A stretch of DNA of 64,000 nucleotides from Molanna angustata (Eukaryota > Arthropoda > Insecta > Trichoptera > Molannidae), in NCBI GenBank assembly GCA_963576475.1, contig OY754986.1, positions 10,391,321-10,455,320 on the forward strand. The letters run 5' to 3'. Numbering within the stretch: the first letter of the stretch is position 1; each line of letters starts with the position of its first letter. Positions 47,010 to 58,779 of the stretch are shown piece by piece. The notes below the pieces were generated by a model. That model was given only the letters and a program-made list of their open reading frames with translations, had not been told where the DNA came from and did no database searches. A program made the position numbers and the translations under genes.

Positions 47010-47498
47010 CTATGGGGGCGGAGGTAGAGGTAGGGTGGGGGTACTTAGGGTTGGGTCTTGTGCAGGGTGGGTCCGATTGGCTGAAGGATTAGAAGTAAAA
47101 GGAAACATATTTAATAATGGACTGAAAGATAAATTTAACTGATTGTTTATTATGTTCTGTTTTGAATTAATACACTTTTTAATTTCTAGCGACTCTAAAT
47201 TATCAAGACGGAGACCTACTTTGTTGACGTGTAAAATTTTTGTTCCCGATTGCATATTAAATTGATGATCATTAAGTACTAAGTGTTCTGCTAATTCCGA
47301 AAAATTATCATTGTTTATACATCTAATATGTTCTTTTACTCTAGTCTCAAATTTCCGTCCTGTTTTTCCTATGTAGACTGCAGAGCAGTCTCCACATGTC
47401 AGTTGGTATACGCCGGAGTTTTCCATTTTATTATCTTTATCTTTGGAATTCATTAAACTTTTTTTGAACTTTAAACCTACCTCTACCTCCGCCCCCAT
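47010..47498 (-). pseudogene. Penelope-like protein C-terminus with GIY-YIG endonuclease
   Basis: A 162-codon open frame whose first codons (MGAEVEVGLKFKK) come from the right inverted arm. The true protein part contains ENSGVYQLTCGDCSAVYIGK then TGRKFETRVKEH (GIY-YIG with a Cys pair), AEHLVLNDHQFN, ILHVNKVGLRLDNLESLEI, INNQLNLSFSPLL. The end runs on into the left arm. Compared with 39120-39532 the same order of blocks is kept. The frame is intact but lacks the RT, so it is a truncated product rather than a functional gene. Confidence 0.8.
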
Positions 47499-47534
47499 AG
47501 ATTTCTTGTAAGCACGTCGTCACATTCTGTTTCA

Positions 47535-47593
47535 GTTGAAAGTTAGCCTGATGAGGTAACGGTTAGTTCCGAAACCGGTCGCATCGTTTCAAC
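47535..47593 (+). ncRNA. hammerhead ribozyme, right arm
   Basis: The mirror of the left-arm ribozyme, on the plus strand. GTTGAAA is at 47535-47541, CTGATGA at 47548-47554, GAAACCGGTC at 47571-47580, expected cleavage between 47580 and 47581, and TTTCAAC at 47587-47593. It differs from the left copy by one base in the helix II bulge (T for G), which leaves all pairs intact. Confidence 0.8.
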
Positions 47594-47637
47594 CAAAAAA
47601 CGTAATTAATACAAAGTTATATCTTTAAATTTAATTT

Positions 47638-50600
47638 GTTAAATATGAACCACAAAGTTAACATTCAAACATTTGAAAATAATTTTATTTTCAAATTGCT
47701 AAATAGGCTCATCACTTTCATAAAATTAATGAAATAACATAATGAAATATTTAAATAAAAAATAATTAAAAAAACTTATTTCATGAAAATGCTGAAAATT
47801 TTCCATACAAAATTTGAATACTTTGTGGAGTGACTTGGTAGTGAGCAGTATAGCGTTGGCCACAACCCACTCGTTTTTTTTTTTTTTTTTGTTTTTTTTC
47901 TTTTTTCTTTAATTATGCATTTTATACAAATTCACCATTTTTCAGCTTTTACAATCAGCTACTACCAGAGAGAATTTATTTTTTTAATGATCAAACAACA
48001 TTATATGAAGCGATGTTCTAACGCTTTCGATAAAATATTCATTTTGAGACTAATTATGGTGAATTTCGTTTCATGTTACGAATCGTTCAGTCTAATGCCA
48101 CTTATTGAAATTGCATCGTTGAGTTTAATATGCCAATTTACAACAAATTCGATGTGGCCTTTTTTGTAACGAATTTTGAAATCTTTCGTTGCAACTCCAA
48201 TAATTCGTTTGAAATTTAAGTATTTTCTAACATGGCAAAGATCGCCAGAAATGAGAACTATGAAAATAACGGTTGAACGAATATTTGCTGGTTCAAATGC
48301 AAATCGTTCATTATGAACGATTCGTTTAAATCCCCAACATAAATGGAGACATGAGTTGTGCTTAGGCATTCTAAATACAACAATTTAAACTAAGTAGTTT
48401 TTTTCCAGTTTAAGTTGTCGGATATTTGACCGCTGGTACCCAGGACATAAAAATGCAAATATCCAACTGTTATGGGGTGACTGTCTGGTATCTGCTAAGT
48501 AGCTACCATATTTAGACTTTGACTGTTGTCAGAGTGACCAGATCATTATTGGAATTGTTGTGTCTAACAGGTGTATATAGACCTGCTAACTGCACAGACA
48601 CTACAAACACTAGTTCACCTTGCACACAACTCCCAGCAGACGTCAATCAACTCAGAGGATTTTTATAATGGCTTGTCCGATATAATTGCTAGTAATGTTC
48701 ACCGTTATTTATTATTATTCAATAAGTACTGATACATTACAACAAACACAAAAAAGTACCTTAAGGTGAATTTTATAGCAGAGACATTTCAGCCATCTCG
48801 GGCCGAATAAGATTACGAACTTCTACAACACTACAAGATGAAGCGGAAGACTTCCTATCTCTCATTTCAGAGCCATTTTAAAGTATTTTTTTGTTGCGTG
48901 TGTAGTGTTTAATCCCAAACATTATTGCAAACATGGCTCACATATTACTTTTAAGGAATTATAAAAAATGTCATTATCAAGAGCAAAGAAAAATCGTACA
49001 CAAACAAAGTGATTACATTTTAGGGAAAGCCTATTATGGGACTGTACATATTATGGGACTGTACAAATAGCAAAAACAAAGATAATAGTAAAATATGTAT
49101 AGTTAACAAACGCAAAACAACAAGCACTTATAAAAAGTGTGTTGCAAAATCTCTAAACTGTATTAATAATCCATTGAGTAGTAGTTCGGTGCCAACTGCT
49201 AATTTCAAGATCGAGGATAAACCATTCACAAAAATAATCGACACAGCCGAGGTGGGCATATTCAATGGCATACGGGCCAACGGCGAAAAGAAAAGAGACA
49301 AAATACGTGAGGCGGATAGAAATGACCCAATGATCGATAACCCGGACGCTAATTGTATCGCAATTGAACCTTTTGTGATGGATTTGAAACTGGAACACAC
49401 ACAAAACGGTTCCCATATTAGTATTCAGACCTGAATCGTACATCAATCTTAGCAGTTCGGTCGAGCTTGAACGGCTTTCGAAGGCTTCGAGCTGCTACAG
49501 AGACCGTTTGGCGCCATATATCTCTAATCAATGCTTGTTTGATACAATATCCATCAATATACACAGTTGATATGATAAATGTATCACTATACACGGCAGT
49601 TTTAATTCAAGTACAATTTGGTCTCGTATATATTGAATTCCTTCGAGTGTCAGCAGAGTGATTTCCCATAGCTCACATCGGAGAGCATCCTTTGGGAATG
49701 ACCCCAAGTCATCCGTTTCAACACATCGCATCGTTGAGGTAAATTTACCGTCGTCCTAGGGTTTCAAAGACTTATTGAAATGCGAGCCGTGTGATCACAA
49801 AGAGCATCATAGGGTTCAGGGTTTTCTGAGGATTAAGGGACTCTTATTTTTAACCGTGACACAAATTTTATCGAGGAAGTCTCGTGTCGAATATGAATAA
49901 GCACGCATTAATTTGCCAGGAATTGGTTGCTTGATTTCCTGTCAACCACAAGTCATGAATCAAGGATATTAGGTATATTTTTTATTGCAGACCAACTAAT
50001 GAATAACAATTTACCAATTGTGTAATATGTATCTGTATTAGAAAATCTAATAAAACCTAGTAATTAGTCATTTTTTAAGGAAATTCAACATATTTAATGA
50101 ACTCAAGTAACAGTTAATTTATAAATACAATTTTTCTCGTGATATCATTGATAGATCCATTCAATTTATGTATTTAACTGTATGCAAATGAAAGTCCATC
50201 GTCAAACCAGATTTATGCTACGTAGGTTGGATTCAGTCCTTTTTGACACAAAAGAAATATAATTCTTTTGATAGAATTAAGAAGTTGACGAAAAATAAGT
50301 TAATGTTTCATTTCAATGATACAATGACATATAGAACCTATGCGATTTTATGCGTCTAGAAAAAGGTAAATAGGTTTGAAAACATTAATCAATTATCCTG
50401 CACGATCAACAAAATGGCGCAATTTATCTTCCGGCCGGTTCCAGTACTTTGAAGGTTTCACCAAAACCTACTCACATTGTTTATTTATACTACATGATGT
50501 AGTAAAATGTCAAAAAATAACGATGTCTTCATCGAATCTCCGTCCCCATACAATTCACAATCATCGCATAACTCATAGATAGATTATCTCCAACCTAGAC

Positions 50601-51083
50601 GCTATGGCGTCTCCAAAAAGACCAATAACATTTGATGACCACTCCGAACGAATCGTTTCTTTCGGCACATTTTATTGGTAAACACTTTCATAATAATTTA
50701 CACCAAATAAGAAATTTTATCTGCAAACTTATCTAAGCACCTCAATCTCAGCAAAAACCAAATGTGGATCAGAAAATGGAAATATTTTAAGAAGCGGAAT
50801 TGAAAAAATGTAGCATCATATTGAATAATATTTTTTCCTTATTTAAATGTTTCTTATTCTTTTCTATATATTTATTTTCTTAATTTTTATGAACGTCCAA
50901 AGCATTGCGCTGATAACCAGCTGCACTGTGGGTCTCCACGGGTTTGTAACATAGCAATTGCCTATTTGTTATAAAATAGTGTTTAAAATCTTGTCCAAAT
51001 TTTGTAATTTTTAAATATATACAACTAGTACCTAATATTATTTATTTATTAATGATTGTATACTGCGCATGTGGCGAGTTTAT
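47638..51083. other. long stretch without a recognised gene
   Basis: 47810-47880 shares, in reverse complement, about 65 bp with 4725-4790 (CTTTGTGGAGTGACTTGG, TTGGCCACAACCC). A 132-codon plus frame at 49036-49434 (including IIDTAEVGIFNGIRANGEKK) has normal-looking composition but no family I recognise, and an overlapping antisense frame of 97 codons. I would not call it a gene on this evidence. The rest is AT-rich spacer. Confidence 0.4.
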
Positions 51084-51240
51084 TGCCGTATGGCAATTTC
51101 CTCCAACTAACCAGTGTTTCCAGCCCAGAGAAGCAATATTAGCGTGAGAAATTAATTATATAAATTTCTCCTCTGCTGGGGATCGAACCCAGGACGTCTG
51201 CACAGAAACCAAAAGGCTTACCAACTGTCCCACGGCGGTC
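51084..51240 (-). mobile_element. tRNA-derived SINE, family C
   Basis: Minus-strand head CGCCGTGGGACAGTTGGTAA (A box) with GGGTTCGATCCCC (B box) at 51240-51165, and a body to about 51084. The head differs from families A and B. Confidence 0.6.
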
Positions 51241-51271
51241 GGCATACTTGTTGAACAAGGACATATTCTTT

Positions 51272-51431
51272 TTATATTTAACACGTACCCACAAATTGCT
51301 ATATTCTGGAGACTTATGATGTCAATCGTCTCACAGATCCAGAATGAAGACATTATTAAAAACTGTCTCCTTCGGGAACCGAATCTGAGACCTTTGGCTC
51401 TAGAGTCAGATATCTAAGCAAGGGAGGCACA
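51272..51431 (-). mobile_element. tRNA-derived SINE, family A, diverged
   Basis: The body string ATTCTGGAGACTTATGAT and CGTCTCACAGATCCAGA match the copies at 1403 and 19964. The head (51350-51431) is eroded but still shows the GAGTCAGATATCTAAGCA region. Confidence 0.65.
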
Positions 51432-51990
51432 AAGATCCATAATTCATAGCGCATTGTTCGCCCTGCCATCAATCCATCAAAATAAGAGTACATTTCTTGA
51501 AATAAAAATATTTAACATTACGTATGAAGCTGAGTGACATTTGCAATGTATAAAGAGACAGAATTATGCGACATTCGATTCCCTTTGTCTACCATATAAG
51601 AGACATTACATGATTTACATGAATACATAGCAAGTAATAAATGTATGATATTTTGATCTAGATTTCCTAATAAATACTCTAATTATTTATTAAAGAGACC
51701 CACCAAAATCTAAAACAAGATTAAATTGCTCTAGAATTAACTAGATTCATCTTGAAATGGATGATTTAAAGAATGTAAGTATATAATTATTAGGTATATT
51801 ATGTGCCGCCCATCTTTGAATACATAGTTTGTATAGAGAAGATCAAAACCAAGATTAGCTGGTTGTTAAAATCGATAATAAAACGTAATTATTGGCCGGC
51901 TTCTGGGCTTCCAAAGTAAGGTTTCGGAATATTCACGCACATAAATTCTCCACTGACAATTCTTCGCAGCCACAAAATATACCATTTCTT
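51432..51990. other. no gene recognised
   Basis: AT-rich spacer. Confidence 0.35.
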
Positions 51991-52006
51991 CAACAGATTC
52001 GCACAA

Positions 52007-52351
52007 TTGATCGCCTTAATAATGTATATTAAGTTCCAAACTTCAATAAGAGATCAACGCAGACACTCTATGTCTGTAGCTCCTAGATCGTACAATATGT
52101 TACCAATGTTTCTTAAGTCTCTAAATAAAAAAAATCATTCAGAATTTGTTTATCGTCTCAAGTCATGGCTAATTGATAATGAGAACATACAGGATTTCCA
52201 TTTATAATTCTCTTATTATTATTTGTTGTTCTATTTTGTATTTATTTCTGTTATTTATATTTTGTTTTTTTTTTTTTTTTGTAACACACAATCAACATTT
52301 TTGTTTCTAATTTTATTAAGGTATACCCACAAACAGGCTAAGCTTTGTGGG
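52007..52351 (+). pseudogene. LINE RT C-terminal relic with 3' hairpin
   Basis: The frame RDQRRHSMSVAPRSYNMLP, then FKSLN-like MFLKSLNKKN and YRLKSWLID, ends at 52207. This is the typical last box (RxxxxxVPRSxxxxLP, then FKxxLKxWL) of Jockey/CR1-type polymerases. About 120 bp downstream CCCACAAA (52326-52333) pairs with TTTGTGGG (52344-52351), with GC/GC inside the loop. This is the same architecture as the 3' stem-loops at 29258 and 32384, although the sequence differs. Confidence 0.6.
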
Positions 52352-52420
52352 ATTTTTGGTATGTGTAATAGATGTATATAAGTGTGTGTTTGTGCGTGTT
52401 CGTAAAAATATCTGTTGGGG

Positions 52421-52584
52421 CTAGTCAACGTGTCATTTAGCGGTGAAAAAGAAAATGAAAAGATAAGCCAATTTATGGATTGACAGTTTTCACGTGACTA
52501 AGTAATATTGAGTGACTGTCACATCCAAACATTGCATACTCCCATACATCTTTTTTTTCGATCGCTAAATGACACGTTGACTAG
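52421..52584. mobile_element. 164-bp MITE with perfect 22-bp inverted ends
   Basis: The ends start CTAGTCAACGTGTCATTTAG and are perfectly inverted over 22 bp (52421-52442 and 52563-52584). TGGGG lies directly outside both ends (52416-52420 and 52585-52589), a 5-bp target duplication. The interior is noncoding. The transposase family is unknown to me. Confidence 0.8.
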
Positions 52585-52589
52585 TGGGG

Positions 52590-53394
52590 CAGCCGCAAAT
52601 ATTTTTAATTTACATATGGTGGCGAATCGTTGTGGAAGAAGTTCCGGTGGTAAACATTCCCAGGTTCGCTTCCGTACTCCGCAATATAGATCAGAGGGTC
52701 ACCTTGCTTGCACGATGTATGGATATCGCTGGTTGGCTGGCTGAACGGAGTACCTACTTAACAACAAATACTTTATAATAATACACGTTGGTGAAGTTAT
52801 TGTATGTAATCACTATTATAAATGCTATCATTCAACGATATAACCGTCCATCGAATTGATTGGCGCGAATTAACTTTTATTGGATAAGTTACGACTTGGG
52901 TGGAGACTAGACGTTGTTTAGCACTGTATATCCTTCATTCCCCAAACATCGACACCTACATAACTTATATAGTATGATAGCAACGTTTAATAAATATGTA
53001 TCTTTTTTTATTAGCTGGTTTTTAATATCTTCTTTCTTATTGAATATAAGTATTATTATTATTATTTATTAAGAGGACAACATACAGCGTATAATAAATT
53101 ATATAAAATAAAGATGAGTCGAACTCTTGGAAATGCCTATTGTATGTATTACAGATTCTGTAGATTGTTACATGTTGAGCATAGTTAGTGTGCTGAGTGG
53201 ATAGGTGGAAAAGAGGAGTGTGTCTAGTTCTACGGATACGGATGTTGAAAGATATATAATTCAAAAGAGCAGGAGAATCAATTTTGTTATTAAGAATATT
53301 GTAGAAAAGCATCGTATCAGATACTGTAGATGAGTATGAAAAGTTAAGTCTGGCACCTGGGAGTAGTTGCGTTTACCAGTGCGCATCATCTTTC
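52590..53394. other. no gene recognised
   Basis: Spacer. A 91-codon minus frame at 53037-53312 ends in an Asn run from an ATT microsatellite (53050-53065). Confidence 0.35.
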
Positions 53395-53665
53395 AAAGCT
53401 TTTATTTTGGCTTTTGAGTCGACATTAAATAGTGACAAAGTGATTCCCCGGAATGTGACTGGAGCAAGAAGCCAAACTATCCAGCATCTAGTAGAGGTGT
53501 GCCCGATACGGAGGTATGAAGGAGACTGGGTGGACATCCATAGGGCGACTCCAGAAGCTGTGAAGTGGCTGGCCGAACGGGAGCCAAGAGTGTAGAAGGA
53601 AAAAAACTCGATGACGCAACCAAAGGTACAGGAAAAGCCTTAGCCACACAAAAAATAAAGTAAGT
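53395..53665 (+). pseudogene. LINE RT C-terminal relic
   Basis: The frame includes ARSQTIQHLVEVCPIRRYEG then DWVDIHRATPEAVKWLAE. This is the QTxxHLVxxCPxRxYxG box followed by a TxxAVxWL end, characteristic of the extreme C-terminus of a group of insect LINE polymerases. About 60 codons survive. Confidence 0.65.
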
Positions 53666-54179
53666 GACAAAGTTAGGCCCTAAATTATGGCGAAACCGTG
53701 ACGCCCTTTCAAAGATTCAGCAAGTATTAGCATAAATTTAACAGTATATTTTGATGTATTTCATTGTCGTCAAGTTTCAACTGCACCCAGTCATATAATG
53801 GTCAGCTTTGTATATTGAATGCCAAATGTGAACGTGCCGATATATATAAATAAATATACCCGCCCCTGCCTGCAAACCGATAGATCGATCGATCGTCTAA
53901 CACCAACTAACACTGGATGTGTGGACTTCGACAGCTGCATATTTGGCAGCGACGCCAGCCAATGACCGTGCAGACACGCAGTGAACGAACCTGACGATGG
54001 AATATATCAGTACTCAGAACGTATCATACATTTTTAGAAACAGTAGCTTCATATACCTGTGTACGTGTGGAGAGTAATAGACAAAATATAGTGGGTCAAT
54101 TTATTGTGCACTCCATTAAAACATACGAGTTTTGCACAACATTACTACACGTACAAGTCGTACAATGTACCTACACATC
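53666..54179. other. no gene recognised
   Basis: Spacer with a GATCGATCGATCG string near 53885. Confidence 0.35.
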
Positions 54180-54300
54180 TACCAGCAAAGTTCTTAACAT
54201 ACATACATGCTTTCGCGGCACATCCCATAATATTTACAGCGATAGGTGTACGGGTATGCATTACTTATAAAAGTATGACACATACAACGAATAACGAATA
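54180..54300 (-). repeat. dispersed family M, end fragment
   Basis: Reverse complement of the family end: TTATGGGATGTGCCGCG, then CATGTATGTATG. The adjoining TTATAAAAGTATGACAC corresponds to the TTTTATAAA landmark. Confidence 0.55.
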
Positions 54301-54679
54301 TTTGCCACATATATGATGTAACGAACTCAGGGATTGTATGGCGTTGGCGGACCAACGTGTTTTCCTTTGTGGTTTTATTCATACCCTTATTGTTCTAAAC
54401 TGTCTTTAAGTTTGATTTTTGTTTTTTTGTTTAATATGTTGTGTTTCTACTTTTTGAATAGGCATTCGTTGATTATTGTTTTGTTTTTTTTTTCTTATTT
54501 GTAATGCACTTTTAATGTATTTATTTTTAATGTTATTTCTAATTTTGTTATTGTATGCTATTTATATTTGGAATGCTATTTTTGTGTATGTTTTGTTAGT
54601 TGGCATTCACTTAATTGGACTTGAACTTCAATTAATTTAATCGGTGCCAAAAATGAATTCGAAATTTGGTCCAAGATTT

Positions 54680-54791
54680 TTTTGTATATACTGCACCTCG
54701 AATTTATAACAAACTGCCACCGGATCTCAAAGAGTTAACACAACTCAAAGGCCGTGGTACCAAGTGGTTACTTGATGTAGGTAGAACATAA
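54680..54791 (+). pseudogene. LINE RT C-terminal scrap
   Basis: YTAPRIYNKLPPDLKELTQL then GTKWLLDVGRT and stop: the last box of a LINE polymerase (xAPRxYNxLPxxL). Only about 35 codons. Confidence 0.5.
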
Positions 54792-54914
54792 AATGAAATT
54801 AATGTCACAACAATAATTTCTTGAAATATCATTTTTGTAACTGTTTCGAATATGTGTAATTATCTATAAATTGGTGTTCCAAATGTTTTTTTAAGTGTTT
54901 TTTATTGCGAAAAA

Positions 54915-55560
54915 TATTAATAAATGTAATAACTTCACAAATGTACAGGTAGCTTGTTCGGTACGGTATTTACTTATTGCGTGAATACATATCACCTGTC
55001 TTGTTCCTTCCCCCTTCCCTTCCATGTAACTGCTACACGCCACTAGTACTTGTTCGCACTCGGCCTTGAGCGGATGTCATTTCGGACTTCGTTGCCGTCG
55101 TCACCGATACAAATGCCCGTTGTAGGAAACATCATTCTTTGTGTAGTGCTGTACCCCGGCATATAGATTACATAACTTTCGTTCGGACTGGGTGAGCGAT
55201 CGAGTTGAGGACTTCTTCCATACTGGTAGGTGATTTCCTTTCTCGATTAATTTCTTTTATCCTATTATTTACCTCGTCGCTGTGAATAACGCGCCGTGAC
55301 AAGTGCAATTATTTGATTTTTTAGTATACAGTCCACTGATCTTTTAGCCCGAGTTGCAATCGGCAATTTCGGCGCTAACATAGCTACTTCAGAACAGATT
55401 TACTCTAGTGAAGCAACTATCTTATACTTGTATAGTGATTATAATGTTAAGAAATGTAATTACTTCACAAAAGTACAGGTAGCTAGCTGCTTCAGAACAT
55501 ATTTATTCTAGTGATACTTGTACTTGTAAAATTTATAGTGTTATGATTCAATAAATAATA
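54915..55560 (+). repeat. local duplications, nature unknown
   Basis: TAACTTCACAAATGTACAGG (about 54928) recurs as TTACTTCACAAAAGTACAGG (about 55460). 55380-55445 recurs with changes at 55487-55545 (CTTCAGAACA, TTATTCTAGTGA). This could be the debris of a terminal-repeat element. 55000-55270 between them is the most GC-balanced stretch nearby, with no frame I can assign. Confidence 0.4.
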
Positions 55561-55589
55561 AAGATATTTAAAGTTTTATCAAGGCCACA

Positions 55590-55925
55590 TCCCCTGTTGA
55601 GTCCTCTCAACAGCGTAGAGAAGAACTCTGGCGACTGGACTTTGGAGCGGCACCGTGGATGGAACCAAATGAGAGTATCGGAGTTGGAGAGCACTTACCA
55701 TACGCTCTATGGAAGACCCTCAATAAACTCAGGGTTGGCGTCACCAGATGTAAAAAAAACCTGCAAAGGTGGGGGTATCTGTCTGCATTAGATGACACCC
55801 GATGCGAATGCGGCGCAACCCAGGATGACAGCCACTTGCTGATGTGCCCACTGATAGTCTTGGGGATCTGATTATGACAAATGACAACGCGATGTCAGTC
55901 GCTGCTTATTTGAGTGATAAAGCTT
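55590..55925 (+). pseudogene. LINE RT C-terminal relic
   Basis: In shifting frames the plus strand gives LNKLRVGVTRCKKNLQRWGY, CECGATQDDSHLLMCP. The LNRLRTGVGRCxxNLxxWG and CxCGxxQxxxHLLxCP boxes mark the C-terminal zinc-knuckle region of a Jockey-type polymerase. The end diverges after 55870. Confidence 0.7.
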
Positions 55926-56539
55926 AGCCGGACACGAAAAAGAAAGATAAAGATATTAATTATAAAAAATTCCAACTACGTTTATACGAACGTAATTTAA
56001 GTTTATACCAACAACGACGATCAAAAAACGACCATTAATTAAACAGACTCTAAATCACGTTTTATTTTCCCTCCGTAAAAAATCTCACGCAGTTATTTTT
56101 ACAGACGACAGCTGAACTTTAACTTGAAGACCATTTAAATATTCAAGGAATGGGGGTGAATATAAAAAGCTTCCATTGTTATTTCAATAATTTGGGTCAA
56201 TTCAGAATACATATTTCATCAAAGAGAATAAAATAATAAAAGTGTAGGTGTTTAAAAGTTGTGATGGGGAAATTGTAGTCATCCTTTGACAAGACAACAA
56301 GAAGATCCTACGATGACAAATTGAGAAAGCGCCTTTGTTGTATTATTTGTTTTGCGAAGTTTTTGAAGTCAATTGTGTGTAGAGAAAATTCCTAAAAGTA
56401 AAATTAGACGCTCCAAGTAGGTACCTACCTACAGTTAAAATGAAAGGAAGTTTGGAATTCATGACTAATATCCACATCTTTACGAAGCTCACTTCTATTG
56501 TAAAAGAACATTCTTTAAAACTGAAATTAAAAATGGTAC

Positions 56540-56833
56540 AAGGTACAAAAAAAACCTGTATGTGTATAGGGTTGGTAGAAATACCTAACAATTGCGGGGA
56601 GGTTCAGGATGATGAGCATCTTCTTGTCTGCCAAAACATGGCACAGGGGCGAAATGAAAGGGACTTATATGTATCTGATGACATTGCTATTGCTGCTGCA
56701 GAACATTATTTACCTGTAGCTAATGACATTGCAATTGCTGCTGCAGTACATTGCTTACCTATAGCTAATGACATTGGAATTTCTGCTGCAGTACATTACT
56801 AATGACATTGAAATTGTTGCTGCACTACATTGG
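56540..56833 (+). pseudogene. LINE C-terminal relic extended by a 45-bp repeat
   Basis: The frame includes CGEVQDDEHLLVCQNM, the same CxCGxxQDDxHLL box as at 55800, then NERDLYVSDDIAIAAAEHYL. The final motif (NDIAIAAAEHxL) is then repeated in the same frame: units at 56674, 56719 and 56764 of 45 bp (15 codons each), with a shortened fourth. The natural end of these proteins has one such motif, so the extension is a local tandem duplication. Confidence 0.7.
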
Positions 56834-57109
56834 AATATATGAAGTAATGTTTAAAATGACCAAGACGTTTTGAAACATCAATTTGAAAGATTTGACAGAT
56901 GGATTTTATTAATTTTAATCTATAGAAAAATAATCAGTTATGAATTTAGATGCTTCGCATAAACCTAAATCGTTGGGGCTTTTTTGTGAATCAATGGAGA
57001 ATTATCTATCTGATTTTGCTAAAAGCCAAATGTTTTTTAATGTATATTATTGACTGGGTAAGAAATGAGGATACAAGGAAATAATGTAAGATGAAAATGT
57101 AATTAACAG
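56834..57109. other. no gene recognised
   Basis: AT-rich spacer between two LINE relics. Confidence 0.35.
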
Positions 57110-57270
57110 AATGAAAGTTAACACATTGAGATGGTTTGGGAAGACTGCATGAAGAACGCCTGACGAAGAAAATAAACAAAGCTGATAGGAATGGAGTCAG
57201 AGGTCGGGTGCACCCAAGAAAAGGATGGCTCGAACGATATTCCGAAAGACAGAATTGTAAGAAGACAACT
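57110..57270 (+). pseudogene. LINE RT C-terminal relic
   Basis: MKVNTLRWFGKTA followed by frame-shifted RGRVHPRKGWLERYS-like sequence, homologous to 45413-45640. At least one stop and one shift. Confidence 0.6.
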
Positions 57271-57711
57271 CATGAATGTATTCATTTCATATACCTACTT
57301 AATTGATAAATAAATAAACATGAAAAGTTTTAACAAATTAATAAAAATATAGCGACATACAATGTAAAGTAAAAATAATGTTCAAATCAGTCCGAGATTT
57401 CAGTTCCGAAATCAGGGTTAATGATTTATTTATCGTAGGTTTGTCGTTTTGTTGGTGGCAACCCCAGGTGAATATATTTCATTTATGCTATAATTATTAT
57501 TTTTGATATAATACAAAAATCTGGTTAGTTTTAAACCGACCCAGTTTCAAATAATAAACAAGGGTTTTTTTTAATAAAACGTGTGGTATATTAATTAAAA
57601 TATCCTCCACTATAATTTATTTTTCGACCTAATAAATGGGAAAATTATCAAAAGTAAAAATTAGGGACCCACACCCATTTGTACAATACACTATAATTAT
57701 TTTTGAATCAT
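57271..57711. other. no gene recognised
   Basis: AT-rich spacer. Confidence 0.35.
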
Positions 57712-57967
57712 ACATACATACCGTCACGGCATATCCCACAGTGTGGGGCAACCAGCGACAGGTGTGCGAGTGTGCATTACCTTTATAAAAGGAACACGAA
57801 ACATGCGTGTATGCCCACACTAGTCTCGACTCACCTGAAATGGCAACATTGTGACATGTTGATTTGCCTGTTGCATTTTCGATACCCGACTCTTATGGGA
57901 CACCCGAAAAGAGTGAAAGCACTATTGTATGCCGGTGCCTCACAACTATTTCAATCATCAATCGAGA
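57712..57967 (-). repeat. dispersed family M, full-length minus copy
   Basis: On the minus strand it runs from GAGGCACCGGCATACAATAG through TTTTCGGGTGTCCCATAAG to GGGATATGCCGTGACGGTAT and GTATGTATG. All landmarks are kept. Confidence 0.7.
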
Positions 57968-58199
57968 AAATAACATATGTTTATAATGTCAACCAAAAAA
58001 TATGATATTTTAAATAAATGAACCATAGTATTAATAAATATTTACGATTTGGTGTGAAAGGAAAATTCTAGTGAAAAAAGATAATATGGATCAAAAATAA
58101 ACTTCAAGGACTTGTTTCAGAGATACATACATTACAAAAAAGCAGTTCAAATTCGCTGCGTAGCTTTCCTTCTTACTCTCACACATTTCAACATACCCG

Positions 58200-58330
58200 A
58201 CGCGACTGAGATAGATCATTTTCGTATGTGACGAAGTCTTCCGATAGTCGTTCAATTTCGAGTGATTGCGGACTTTGCCGAGTCATTCCGAAGCCTCAAT
58301 CAAACGGTAAAGAACATCACAAATCCATAC
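58200..58330 (+). other. weak candidate exon-like segment
   Basis: The frame reading SSDSRSISSDCGLCRVIPKP ends at CAAACGGTAAAGAAC, where GGTAAAG resembles a splice donor. Nothing else supports a gene. It is recorded only because it is one of the few non-repeat frames here. Confidence 0.12.
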
Positions 58331-58490
58331 GTTTTTGTTTTTTTTTATTGTATTCCATTATGTTTAAAATATTCGTGAAAACCGACTTTGAAAGATTTGT
58401 ACATTTTAAGAGGTTGTTTGTGTATTATGAATATGATGAGTGTTTTCCAAAGAAAACAAAAATAATAAAAAAAAACAATATATATTGTCG

Positions 58491-58560
58491 GCCTTCGTGG
58501 CTCAGTTGGTTAGATATCTGAAGCCTGAGTGTAAGGTCCCGGAGCGGAATTGCTTATATA
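58491..58560 (+). mobile_element. SINE family A, head only
   Basis: GGCCTTCGTGGCTCAGTTGG then TTAGATATCTGAAG and a degraded B box (GGTCCCGGAGCGG). The body is missing. Confidence 0.6.
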
Positions 58561-58779
58561 AACCGAAAATCTTGGCTTGCCCATGAATACTAAGTTAAGA
58601 AATTAAAGACCAATTTTTTTGTGTTTTATTGAAACCATACTACAAGATTAGAAAATTGAACCGTTCGTAGATACGATGCTTGACACATATGTAAATATTA
58701 TTTTGGCATGTGATTTAAAAAAAACATAGCCACTCAAAGCAATAATGATACTAAAAAAACATTAAATTCTCGACATTTC

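Larger units (their letters stand above)
46873..47637 (-). mobile_element. Penelope-like element with inverted terminal repeats
   Basis: 46873-47034 and 47476-47637 are 162-bp arms, reverse complements of each other with no indel and only a few substitutions. They enclose the GIY-YIG end of a Penelope-like protein on the minus strand. Each arm holds a complete hammerhead fold pointing outward, as established for Penelope-like terminal repeats. The RT is absent, so this is a 5'-truncated copy with an inverted second repeat, a layout known for these elements. Confidence 0.85.

Noticed and set aside
49036..49434. 132-codon hypothetical gene
   Set aside because: No family similarity, an equally long antisense frame, and no gene-structure signals; recorded only as a note.
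53885..53900. GATC-rich string as a regulatory site
   Set aside because: Short simple repeat; nothing else supports function.
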